From: Clostridia bacterium
Lineage (GTDB): Bacteria > Bacillota > Clostridia > Oscillospirales > Acutalibacteraceae
Length of the DNA stretch: 32,725 nt
Reading direction: 5' to 3'
Assembly: GCA_017436915.1 (NCBI GenBank)
Contig: JAFSCE010000015.1
Location: forward strand, 1 to 32,725
Numbering within the stretch: the stretch's first letter is position 1; every line of letters begins with the position of its first letter. Shown here piece by piece: positions 18,911-26,214 of this stretch. The position numbers and the translations under genes were made by a program. A model generated the notes under the pieces. That model was not told the origin of the DNA. It worked only from the letters and a program-made list of their open reading frames with translations, and did no database searches.

Positions 18911-19516
18911 ATGAAACGGACAAACTCTATCGGCAGTTTTATAAAGCAAAATCGGCGGTTGTTGCTGTTGTTATTGTTGCCGCTGATCGGTTGCATAGGC
19001 GGAATGGTGCTGTATTCACCACTCTCGGCATCCCTGCCGGCAGAATGGTTGGCATTATTACCGTTAACACCTGTCAAAGGTAATTTTACGAGCGTGCTTT
19101 CACAGTGGCTTTCCTCGTGTTTTCAGCCGGTGTGTTTGTTGGCATTGTTGTTCTTTTCGGGTGTATCTGCGTGTGGTGCGCCGCTTGTTGTTTTAGTGCC
19201 GATCTTTTGGGGGATCGGTCTGGGCCTCAGTGAGGCCTATTACGTACAAAGCGGGATGAGCGGGTGGCTTGTCCTTGCCGTTGTACTGTTGCCGTCTGCG
19301 ATTATGGAACTGGTTGCATTGCTCATGGCATCATCTGAAGCGTTGCGGTTGACGTTGCTTATGGCAGTACAGTTTTTTCCGCGATCCGCACGATGCGGCG
19401 GCCTGTGGCAAGATTTTCGGTTATACTGTGTGCGCTTTTTAGTGCTGTTGGCTTTGATTCTCGGTGCAGGTGCACTGGACGTGATATTGCGCCTCCTGCT
19501 TGGAGGGCTGTTGTAA
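18911..19516 (+). CDS. SpoIIM-like membrane protein
   Basis: A 201-residue protein with a basic N-terminus followed by a membrane segment (17-35). A further hydrophobic block (about 72-105) contains GAPLVVLVPIFWGIGLGLSE, then a helix with LLPSAIMELVALLMASSEAL (128-147), and a final membrane segment (172-200). The order of a G-x-P turn, a G-F/L-x-L-G-L-S-E turn and a P-x-x-x-x-E-x-x-A-L-L motif resembles stage II sporulation protein M, which works in forespore engulfment. The similarity is by eye only and the sequence is divergent, so sporulation function is uncertain. The ATG follows GAAAGGACGG. A DUF624-like gene follows 12 bases later. Confidence 0.5.
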   Translation: MKRTNSIGSFIKQNRRLLLLLLLPLIGCIGGMVLYSPLSASLPAEWLALLPLTPVKGNFTSVLSQWLSSCFQPVCLLALLFFSGVSACGAPLVVLVPIFWGIGLGLSEAYYVQSGMSGWLVLAVVLLPSAIMELVALLMASSEALRLTLLMAVQFFPRSARCGGLWQDFRLYCVRFLVLLALILGAGALDVILRLLLGGLL

Positions 19517-19528
19517 GGAGTGTTTTAA

Positions 19529-20497
19529 ATGGCGGGTTTTTTCGGGATGTTTGATGCCAGTAAGCCGGGTCCCGGTGTTTCCAAAAACGAGCCGAAAAAG
19601 AAACGGTTTTTCCTGTTTTGGGAGTTGTATTTTCGGAAATTCTTCCGATTGATCATCGCAAACTTACTGTATGCGTTGGTGTCCATTCCCGTGGTAACGC
19701 GAGGTTTGGCGGAAGCCGGCCTTGCATTCGTTACCCGCAATTATGCAAGAGAAAAGCACGTGTTCCTGCCATCTGATTTTTTTGACACCATCAAAAAGAA
19801 TTGGAAACAAGCACTGGCGGCGGGTATCTTGGAACTTGCTATCAGTGCGTGCCTGATCTTCGATATTATCTACGCATGGGATTGGCTGAATGCGGTACAA
19901 GGTGCTCAGTTTATGCCGCTGTTGTTCTTTGCGGTTTCGTTTTTCCTGGTGGTGATCTTCTGCTATGCACGGTATTATTTATACATGCAGATCATCACGT
20001 TCAAACTTTCGTTTAAACAGGTCTGTAAGAACAGCTTGTTGCTTGCGATTGCCGGCTTTAAAGAGAATCTTATTATCTCGCTTGCTTTACTCGCTATCTA
20101 TGCGCTGGCGGCGGTATTGCTCTTTAATTACTTTTGGTACGTGCTGGCGCCGCTGGTGATCTTGTACGTGTTGTTGTTCCCGGCATTCCGTTCGTTCCTC
20201 ATCCAATTCACGATCTTCCCGCTCATTAAACGGACGATCATTGACCCGTATTATAAGGAGCATCCCGAGGAGGATCTGGATAAACGTCACGATCTCAATT
20301 TGGATGTTGAGGAATCCCCCAAAACGGTGCTTGAAGACGGTGAGCAGGCAGAGGATCCGGATGTGATCTTCACGGATGTCGGAAAAGAAGAATTGCCCGA
20401 GGAAACTATCCCGAAGCAATACAGTGCAGAGGAGATGCGCAAAGGCCGCCGTTTACAGAAAAACACGAAAGACAGTGACGACGACGGCACGATCTAA
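19529..20497 (+). CDS. DUF624/YesL-like membrane protein
   Basis: A 322-residue protein. The N-terminal part (FFLFWELYFRKFFRLIIANL, residues 27-46) is followed by SIPVVTRGLAEAG, VTRNYAREKHVFLPSDFF and KKNWKQAL, the typical layout of the DUF624/YesL membrane family. About five membrane segments lie between residues 40 and 225, and an acidic, charged C-terminal tail of about 95 residues follows. The function is unknown. The ATG follows AAGGAG, which overlaps the stop region of the SpoIIM-like gene, so the two are co-translated. A strong terminator follows. Confidence 0.72.
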   Translation: MAGFFGMFDASKPGPGVSKNEPKKKRFFLFWELYFRKFFRLIIANLLYALVSIPVVTRGLAEAGLAFVTRNYAREKHVFLPSDFFDTIKKNWKQALAAGILELAISACLIFDIIYAWDWLNAVQGAQFMPLLFFAVSFFLVVIFCYARYYLYMQIITFKLSFKQVCKNSLLLAIAGFKENLIISLALLAIYALAAVLLFNYFWYVLAPLVILYVLLFPAFRSFLIQFTIFPLIKRTIIDPYYKEHPEEDLDKRHDLNLDVEESPKTVLEDGEQAEDPDVIFTDVGKEELPEETIPKQYSAEEMRKGRRLQKNTKDSDDDGTI

Positions 20498-20508
20498 TAG
20501 AAAGATAA

Positions 20509-20541
20509 AGAGCTTGGAGAGTGATCTCCAAGCTCTTTTTT
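20509..20541. terminator. Bidirectional terminator between the DUF624 gene and glnS
   Basis: AGAGCTTGGAGA (20509-20520) pairs perfectly with TCTCCAAGCTCT (20525-20536) over a GTGA loop, 12 bp, followed by a run of Ts. It serves the plus-strand membrane genes strongly; on the minus strand, after glnS, the T-run is less regular. Confidence 0.92.
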
Positions 20542-20551
20542 ATGAGTTAAT

Positions 20552-22219
20552 TCATTTTTTGTTAAAACCGTCTTTGAGCGATACCGAGCGGTTGAAGACG
20601 GGATGCTCGGCAGTGCTGTCCACGTTATCAATGCAGAAATAACCGAGCCGCAGGAATTGGAACGCTGCCGGTGCTTCGGCAGGCAGGATACCGGCTTCAA
20701 TTTTGCAGGCGGTTAATTTCTCGAGGGAATCTGGATTCAGCACCTCTAAGAAATCTTGATCGCCTGCTTCGGGCTCGGCATCTAAGAACAGGGAGGAGTA
20801 CAACCGTACTTCCGCATCCTTGGCGGTGGCGGCATCGACCCAATGGATGGTGCCTTTTACTTTACGGCCGTCGGGCGTATTGCCGCCTTTGGTCTCGGGA
20901 TCATAGGTAGCAAGGATCTCCACAACGTTGCCGTCGTCGTCTTTCACACAACCGGTGCAACGGACGACGTAGGCCGATTTCAAACGAACCTCATTGCTGG
21001 GGAACAGACGGAAATAACCCTTTACCGGTTCCTCCATAAAGTCATCGCGCTCTACCCATAAGGTACGGGAGAAGGAGACGTCGTGCGTGCCGCGTTCGGG
21101 GTAATACGGATGGTTTTCCATTTGGAAGACTTCCGACTGATCCTCGGGGTAGTTGGTGAGTGTCAACTTAACCGGATGCAACACCGCCATAGCGCGGGTG
21201 GCATTCTCGTTAAGGTCTTCACGCAAGCAGTGCTCCAAAAGCGCGATCTCCACAGTGCTGGGTACCTTGGCAACACCCACACGCTCGATAAAGTTGCGAA
21301 TGGAAGCTGGCGTATAACCGCGTCGGCGCAGACCGCGCAGGGTGGGCATGCGGGGATCGTCCCAACCGGATACGTAGTTTTCTTCCACCAGTTTACGCAG
21401 TTTGCGTTTGGACATCACGGTGTAGTTGATGTTAAGACGCGCAAATTCGATCTGACGGGGATTCCCCTCAAGATCGGCGTGCTCAACAAACCAGTTATAT
21501 AACGGGCGGTGATCCTCAAACTCAAGCGAGCAGAGGGAATGGGTAATGCCCTCAATAGCATCTTCCAACGGATGAGCGAAGTCGTACATCGGATAGATGC
21601 ACCATTTATCACCCTGGCGGTGATGATGCGAATGGTTAATACGGTAAATGACCGGATCACGCATATTGAAGTTGCCGCTGGCAAGATCGATCTTCGCGCG
21701 AAGCGTCATCGCACCATCCGGGAACTCGCCGTTACGCATCCGCGTGAACAGATCCAAGCTTTCTTCCATGGGACGATCACGGTAGGGGCTGACGGCGGGA
21801 TGGGTGAGGTCTCCGCGGTTTTCGCGCATCTGTTCCGGTGATAACTCGCACACGTAAGCGAGCCCGCGTTTGATGAGTGATACGGCGATCTCATACATCG
21901 TTTCAAAATAATCCGATGCGTAATAAAAACGATCGTCCCAATCGTAACCCAGCCAATGAATATCTTCTTGGATGGCATCGACGTATTCGACGTCTTCCTT
22001 GGTAGGATTGGTGTCATCCATACGCAGATTGCAGATGCCACCGTATTTTTCAGCCGTGCCGAAATCGATGCAGATGGCTTTGGCATGACCGATGTGCAGA
22101 TAGCCGTTCGGCTCGGGCGGAAAACGAGTGTGCACCTGCATGCCGTAACAACGGCCGTCGGGTTTTAACTCCTCGTCGATAATATCGTGAATAAAATTAC
22201 TGATATGTTCTTCTGACAT
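20552..22219 (-). CDS. glnS: Glutaminyl-tRNA synthetase
   Basis: Class I synthetase charging tRNA-Gln directly with glutamine. The 555-residue length equals that of proteobacterial GlnS. It has the HIGH-type motif in [15 protein letters not shown] (His42-His45) with the PEPNG segment diagnostic of GlnRS, the [11 protein letters not shown] form of the KMSKS loop, and two C-terminal beta-barrel anticodon-binding domains. AGGAGGGG precedes the ATG on the minus strand. It lies 17 bases after gltX in one unit. GlnS is less usual in Bacillota, most of which use the GatCAB transamidation route, so acquisition by transfer in an ancestor is likely. Confidence 0.97.
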   Translation of the reverse strand: MSEEHISNFIHDIIDEELKPDGRCYGMQVHTRFPPEPNGYLHIGHAKAICIDFGTAEKYGGICNLRMDDTNPTKEDVEYVDAIQEDIHWLGYDWDDRFYYASDYFETMYEIAVSLIKRGLAYVCELSPEQMRENRGDLTHPAVSPYRDRPMEESLDLFTRMRNGEFPDGAMTLRAKIDLASGNFNMRDPVIYRINHSHHHRQGDKWCIYPMYDFAHPLEDAIEGITHSLCSLEFEDHRPLYNWFVEHADLEGNPRQIEFARLNINYTVMSKRKLRKLVEENYVSGWDDPRMPTLRGLRRRGYTPASIRNFIERVGVAKVPSTVEIALLEHCLREDLNENATRAMAVLHPVKLTLTNYPEDQSEVFQMENHPYYPERGTHDVSFSRTLWVERDDFMEEPVKGYFRLFPSNEVRLKSAYVVRCTGCVKDDDGNVVEILATYDPETKGGNTPDGRKVKGTIHWVDAATAKDAEVRLYSSLFLDAEPEAGDQDFLEVLNPDSLEKLTACKIEAGILPAEAPAAFQFLRLGYFCIDNVDSTAEHPVFNRSVSLKDGFNKK

Positions 22220-22236
22220 GAATACCCCTCCTGCGT

Positions 22237-23883
22237 TTACAGCGTGTTTAGCGCTGCGTTCAGCCGCTTAGCAACGGCATCTTTTCCAAGCAAGCTCATG
22301 ATGCCGCACAGATCCGGTGTGTTGCGGCGACCGGTGACAGCCACACGAATAACCGTGCTGACGTCGCCCGCGTGCCCTTTATACGCATCCGGTTGTTTCT
22401 TATATTCCTTGACCTCCGGGCAAAAACCGACAGCAGGGCAAAGTGCTTTAATGGTTTCAAACCACGCTTGCTTATCCTGGGTCGGATCGTATACCGGCAG
22501 ATAGGCCTTCAGAATGGTACGAATATCCTCGGCGGAAAGGTTTTCAGGCCACGGATATTCGCTCGGCGCGTTAAAGAAATACTCAGCATACGCGGGAACG
22601 TCGCTCCATTTGGCGAGATCCTTACGCGGTTTTGCACCGCCGCGGTCAATGCTGAACAAGCCGGTTGTAAAGGCAATATCCTTGCTCAGCAAGGCGTGCC
22701 AATCGGGCGCATAGTCACGTGCCCAGTCAATTACTGCGTCGGTGACCTGCTCTGCGGTCATGCCCGCAATAACGTTTTTGCTGACATCGTTGAGTTTGTT
22801 TAAATCAAACAATGCACCGGAAACACTCATTTTCTTGAGGTTAAAGGGGAAGGCGCTGCGCGGCTTGTCCGGATTACAGCGGCGCCAATCCTCGTAATCG
22901 CTGTTGGCGATGGTGTGCAGATACTCCATAACGCTTTCGGGCGGATACCCTTGCTCGGTATAGAAATGCACGGCGGCTTCCGGATCCTTGCGCTTGGATA
23001 ATTTGCGTTTGCTGCCGTCCTCTTCTTTCATAATCGGGCTGACGTGTGCGTATTTGGGCGGCTTAAAGCCGAGTACACGGAACAGCTGAATATGTGTGGG
23101 AACCGAGGCGATCCACTCATCACCACGAATGACGTGGGTGGTGCGCATCAGATGATCGTCGATTGCATGAGCAAAATGATAGGTGGGAATACCGTCGGTT
23201 TTAAGCAGAACGATATCTTGATCGTTTTCGGGAATCTCGATCGTTCCTTTGATCATATCGTCAAACTTGATTCGGTGGGATTCGTCGCCGGGAGAGCGCA
23301 AGCGCATCACGTAGGGAAGTCCGGCACGAATTTTTTCCATTGCCTGCTCCGGCGTGAGAGAACGACACGTGGCAAACTCGCCGTAATAACCGGTGCGCAG
23401 TTTTTGACCGTCTTGCTTTTCGCGCACAGCTGAAAGCTCGTCAGGTGTGCAGAAGCAGGGGTATGCGAGATTTTGCAGTACAAGCGCTTTGACAAACGCG
23501 TGATAGATCTCCGCACGGTCACTTTGACGGTAGGGGCCGTAGTCACCGATGGAGGCGGTTTCCCCTTGATATCCTTCGTCAATTTCCAGACCATACTGGC
23601 GTAAGCCCGCTAAAATATCTTCAGCGCCGCCGTCAACTTCACGCTTTTTATCAGTGTCCTCCAAACGGAAGAAAAACACACCGTCGGTGGAACGTGCGGT
23701 CAGATAGTTGATGGTGGCGGTGAACAGCACACCTAAATGCAAATAACCGGTGGGAGAGGGGGCAATACGCACCACACGCGCGCCTTCTTTAAGGTTGCGC
23801 GGGGGATACAGTGCCTCGTAGTCTTCCGGTGTTTTGGTTACGTTTGGGAATAACAATTCCGCGAGTTGCTCTAAAGCGGTCAT
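22237..23883 (-). CDS. gltX: Glutamyl-tRNA synthetase
   Basis: Class I synthetase charging tRNA-Glu. The 548-residue product begins with a short helix and a segment [18 protein letters not shown] (12-29). The HIGH-type motif SPTGYLHLG (43-51) follows, and the KMSKS-type motif is KLSKRKDP. It is longer than the approximately 480-residue norm because of this N-terminal segment and a longer middle and C-terminal region. The ATG at 23883 has AGGAGGG in correct position on the minus strand. The open frame continues 141 bases upstream, but this part contains the promoter and is non-coding. Confidence 0.95.
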   Translation of the reverse strand: MTALEQLAELLFPNVTKTPEDYEALYPPRNLKEGARVVRIAPSPTGYLHLGVLFTATINYLTARSTDGVFFFRLEDTDKKREVDGGAEDILAGLRQYGLEIDEGYQGETASIGDYGPYRQSDRAEIYHAFVKALVLQNLAYPCFCTPDELSAVREKQDGQKLRTGYYGEFATCRSLTPEQAMEKIRAGLPYVMRLRSPGDESHRIKFDDMIKGTIEIPENDQDIVLLKTDGIPTYHFAHAIDDHLMRTTHVIRGDEWIASVPTHIQLFRVLGFKPPKYAHVSPIMKEEDGSKRKLSKRKDPEAAVHFYTEQGYPPESVMEYLHTIANSDYEDWRRCNPDKPRSAFPFNLKKMSVSGALFDLNKLNDVSKNVIAGMTAEQVTDAVIDWARDYAPDWHALLSKDIAFTTGLFSIDRGGAKPRKDLAKWSDVPAYAEYFFNAPSEYPWPENLSAEDIRTILKAYLPVYDPTQDKQAWFETIKALCPAVGFCPEVKEYKKQPDAYKGHAGDVSTVIRVAVTGRRNTPDLCGIMSLLGKDAVAKRLNAALNTL

Positions 23884-23917
23884 GTGAGCCCTCCTAATGC
23901 TATAAACAGATACATCT

Positions 23918-23946
23918 ATTTTACAATTTTTGGTTGCAAAAGTCAA
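23918..23946 (-). promoter_or_regulatory. Sigma-A promoter for gltX-glnS
   Basis: On the minus strand TTGACT (plus-strand 23941-23946) and TAAAAT (plus-strand 23918-23923) are 17 bases apart, each one mismatch from consensus. The leader before gltX would be about 25-30 bases, too short for a T-box. Confidence 0.75.
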
Positions 23947-23963
23947 TGCAAGTATGGTACTAT
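23934..23963 (+). promoter_or_regulatory. Weak candidate promoter for trpS
   Basis: TTGCAA (23934-23939) and TACTAT (23958-23963) are 18 bases apart; an alternative -10 box is the adjacent TATATA at 23961-23966. The site overlaps the gltX promoter on the other strand. Choice of boxes is uncertain. Confidence 0.4.
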
Positions 23964-23996
23964 ATATAAAAGATTTTTTGAAGGGTACGAAATGAT

Positions 23997-25019
23997 ATGG
24001 AAAATCAAACTGCAATGGAAACACCGCGCAAAAAGCGCGCGTTAAGTTGTATACAATCTACCGGTACACCGACGTTGGGTAACTATCTCGGTGCGCTTCG
24101 TAACTGGGTGCTTTTGCAGGAAGAATTTGACTGCGCTTACGCCGTTGCCGACCTGCACGCGATCACGGTGCGGCAGGAACCGGCAAAGCTGCGCCAACAG
24201 ACAAACGAGATGTTTGCCTTGCTGTTGGCGATTGGTCTGGATCCGGAAAAATCGCTTTTGTTCGTGCAATCACAGGTACCGGAACATACACAGCTCAGCT
24301 GGTTGCTTGCCTGTCATACTCAGTTTGGCGAGTTATCGCGTATGACGCAGTTCAAAGATAAATCTGCTAAACATGCAGACAATATCAATGCCGGTTTGTT
24401 CACCTATCCGGTGCTGATGGCGGCAGATATTCTTTTGTATCAACCGGATGTCGTGCCGGTAGGGGCAGATCAAAAGCAGCACTGTGAGCTGACGCGCGAT
24501 ATTGCCACTCGCTTTAACAATCTGTATGCCAATACCTTTACCATTCCGGAGCCGTATATCATGAAAACGGCGGCGCGCGTTTGTTCCTTACAGGAGCCGA
24601 CCAAGAAGATGTCCAAGTCGGATGAGAATCAAAATTCATTCATCTCTCTTAAAGACGATGAGGATACCATCATGCGTAAGTTCCGCCGTGCGGTGACCGA
24701 CAGCGAAGCCAAGGTGCGGTATGCTCCCGGTAAGGACGGAGTCAACAACCTCATGGAGATCTATTCCGCCGTGACCGGTAAAACGTTGAAAATGATCGAG
24801 GATGAATTTACCGGCAAGGGCTACGGCGACTTTAAAACCGCCGTTGGTGAAGCGGTTGCCTTGGAACTCAAACCCATCCAAGAGCGTTTTGCCGAACTGA
24901 TGAAGGACAAAGCACAACTGGAAACTCTCATGAAAACCGGTGCCGAGCGTGCCTCGCATATTGCCGCCCGCACACTGGGAAAGGCCATGAAGAAATTAGG
25001 GTTTGTGATCGTAAAATAA
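23997..25019 (+). CDS. trpS: Tryptophanyl-tRNA synthetase
   Basis: Class I synthetase charging tRNA-Trp. The 340-residue product has the HIGH-type motif TGTPTLGNYLGALRNW (22-37), the TrpRS-specific segments AVADLHAIT and PVGADQKQH, and the KMSKS loop KMSKSDEN (204-211). The ATG at 23997 is preceded by GAAGGG at somewhat long spacing. A second in-frame ATG lies at 24015, so the exact start is a little uncertain. No T-box leader is present in the 110-base divergent region. A strong terminator follows at 25024. Confidence 0.96.
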   Translation: MENQTAMETPRKKRALSCIQSTGTPTLGNYLGALRNWVLLQEEFDCAYAVADLHAITVRQEPAKLRQQTNEMFALLLAIGLDPEKSLLFVQSQVPEHTQLSWLLACHTQFGELSRMTQFKDKSAKHADNINAGLFTYPVLMAADILLYQPDVVPVGADQKQHCELTRDIATRFNNLYANTFTIPEPYIMKTAARVCSLQEPTKKMSKSDENQNSFISLKDDEDTIMRKFRRAVTDSEAKVRYAPGKDGVNNLMEIYSAVTGKTLKMIEDEFTGKGYGDFKTAVGEAVALELKPIQERFAELMKDKAQLETLMKTGAERASHIAARTLGKAMKKLGFVIVK

Positions 25020-25022
25020 CAC

Positions 25023-25049
25023 AAAACGCCCGCGGAAGCGGGCGTTTTT
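25023..25049. terminator. Terminator after trpS, shared with the convergent minus gene
   Basis: AAACGCCCGC (25024-25033) and GCGGGCGTTT (25038-25047) form a 10-bp GC-rich stem with a GGAA tetraloop and a run of Ts. The left flank gives a short T-run on the minus strand, so it can also serve the gene at 25052-25486. Confidence 0.92.
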
Positions 25050-25051
25050 CT

Positions 25052-25486
25052 TTATACGAATTTCAAGAGGTCTTGCATAAATTCCTGTTCAAGGTCAATC
25101 AATTTACGGGTGAGTTGTCGGCTGTCTTCAGACGCATCTTTGTATTGGTTTAGATAGCCGCTGAGCGATTTGATTCCCATACCGCAACCGTCTACCATTA
25201 ACCCTGCAATATGAGAGGTGGTATCGTCCATCAGCAGTTTCATTTCGGTGGAAAACCAGGACATGGCCTTGGCGATCATCGGCGGATCCTTCTCGTCCAG
25301 GTCCATACTGTTAAGCAGTGCGTGGCATTCGTCACCTATCTTAATATGTCTTTCGTTGTACTTTTCAATCAACTGTTTCAAGTCATTCTTGTCCTTTAAA
25401 AACGGCATAACTTGCTCCATGCTATTGGTGGCGCTTTTGCAGCCCGAATTACATTCTTTTAGTAAGCAAGCGGTATCACTGTTCAT
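25052..25486 (-). CDS. Uncharacterised helical protein (possible ferritin-like/DUF2383-like bundle)
   Basis: I do not recognise a named family with certainty. The 144-residue product is charged, predicted almost wholly helical, without signal peptide or membrane segment. It has three cysteines close to the N-terminus (residues 7, 12 and 16: CLLKECNSGC), histidine and glutamate residues in ERHIKIGDECH, and a conserved-looking DGCGMGIKSLSGYLNQY segment near the middle to C-terminal part. The length and heptad-like spacing suggest a four-helix bundle of the ferritin-like/DUF2383 kind, but this is inference. The ATG follows GAAAGGAAGG on the minus strand. It is a single-gene unit, divergent from yfbR and ending at the trpS terminator. 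Confidence 0.7.
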   Translation of the reverse strand: MNSDTACLLKECNSGCKSATNSMEQVMPFLKDKNDLKQLIEKYNERHIKIGDECHALLNSMDLDEKDPPMIAKAMSWFSTEMKLLMDDTTSHIAGLMVDGCGMGIKSLSGYLNQYKDASEDSRQLTRKLIDLEQEFMQDLLKFV

Positions 25487-25544
25487 ACAAATCCTTCCTT
25501 TCTTGGCATTAGTATGGGAAATCGTTTTCTTGTTTATTCACGTC

Positions 25545-25573
25545 TTGCAAAGTTTTGAAAAACACGGTATAAT
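25545..25573 (+). promoter_or_regulatory. Sigma-A promoter for yfbR
   Basis: TTGCAA (25545-25550) and TATAAT (25568-25573) are separated by exactly 17 bases. The -10 box is perfect. The GTG start is about 21 bases beyond, giving a very short leader of some 14-16 bases. Confidence 0.82.
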
Positions 25574-25594
25574 GAAAAAACTGGAGTTGATACT

Positions 25595-26176
25595 GTGAAA
25601 CATTCGTTTTTTGCCATGCTGTCCCGCATGAAATATATTAACCGCTGGGCACTGATGAGAAACACTCGCACCGAAAATATCTGTGAACACTCGCACGACG
25701 TTGCCGTGTTAGCACACGCGTTGGCACTTTTGCAGAACCGTCGTTTCGGTGGCACGATTGATGCGCAAGCGTGTGTGATGCTCAGCGTATATCACGACGT
25801 GCCCGAAATTTTAACGGGTGATCTTCCCACACCGGTTAAATACGATAACCCTGCTATTCGGGAGGCATATCGGCAGGTGGAAACGGTCTCGACCAATAAG
25901 CTGTTACAGTTGTTGCCGGAGGACCTGAAAGCGGAATACAGATACTGGTTGTTGCCGGACAAACAAGCGTTTTGTGAAGAATTGCGCATTGTCAAAGCTG
26001 CCGATAAGTTGGCGGCACTAATTAAGTGTGTTGAGGAGATCAAGCAGGGAAACCGTGAATTTGTCAAGGCGCGGCAATCCACCGAAGACGCATTGCGTGA
26101 GCTCAAGATCCCAGCTGTGGATTGTTTCTTGGAAGAATTCTTACCGACCTATGAGTTAACTTTGGATGAACTGTAA
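25595..26176 (+). CDS. yfbR: 5'-deoxynucleotidase, YfbR family (HD domain)
   Basis: HD-domain phosphohydrolase that dephosphorylates deoxyribonucleoside 5'-monophosphates. The 193-residue product resembles E. coli YfbR along its length. It has NRWALMRNTRTENICEHS (substrate-contacting Arg17 and Trp18, metal His32), the HD pair His67-Asp68 in YHDVPEILTGDLPTPVKY (Asp76), and the last metal aspartate in VKAADKLAALIKC. The start is GTG at 25595 with CTGGAG upstream. It is a single gene with its own strong promoter and a perfect terminator, next to genes of unrelated function. Confidence 0.93.
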   Translation: MKHSFFAMLSRMKYINRWALMRNTRTENICEHSHDVAVLAHALALLQNRRFGGTIDAQACVMLSVYHDVPEILTGDLPTPVKYDNPAIREAYRQVETVSTNKLLQLLPEDLKAEYRYWLLPDKQAFCEELRIVKAADKLAALIKCVEEIKQGNREFVKARQSTEDALRELKIPAVDCFLEEFLPTYELTLDEL

Positions 26177-26214
26177 AAAAGGACCGTGTAAGCGCTGCTT
26201 ACACGGTCCTTTTT
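26176..26214. terminator. Perfect bidirectional terminator between yfbR and recG
   Basis: An 18-bp perfect stem (26176-26193 with 26197-26214, GGACCGTGTAAGC core, 3-base loop) flanked by A5/T5 that are part of the pairing. It begins at the last base of the yfbR stop codon, and the recG stop codon (26213-26215 on the minus strand) lies at its other edge. Confidence 0.95.

Noticed and set aside
23884..24024. N-terminal extension of gltX
   Set aside because: The added residues lie over the divergent promoter region, and a strong ribosome-binding site supports the ATG at 23883.
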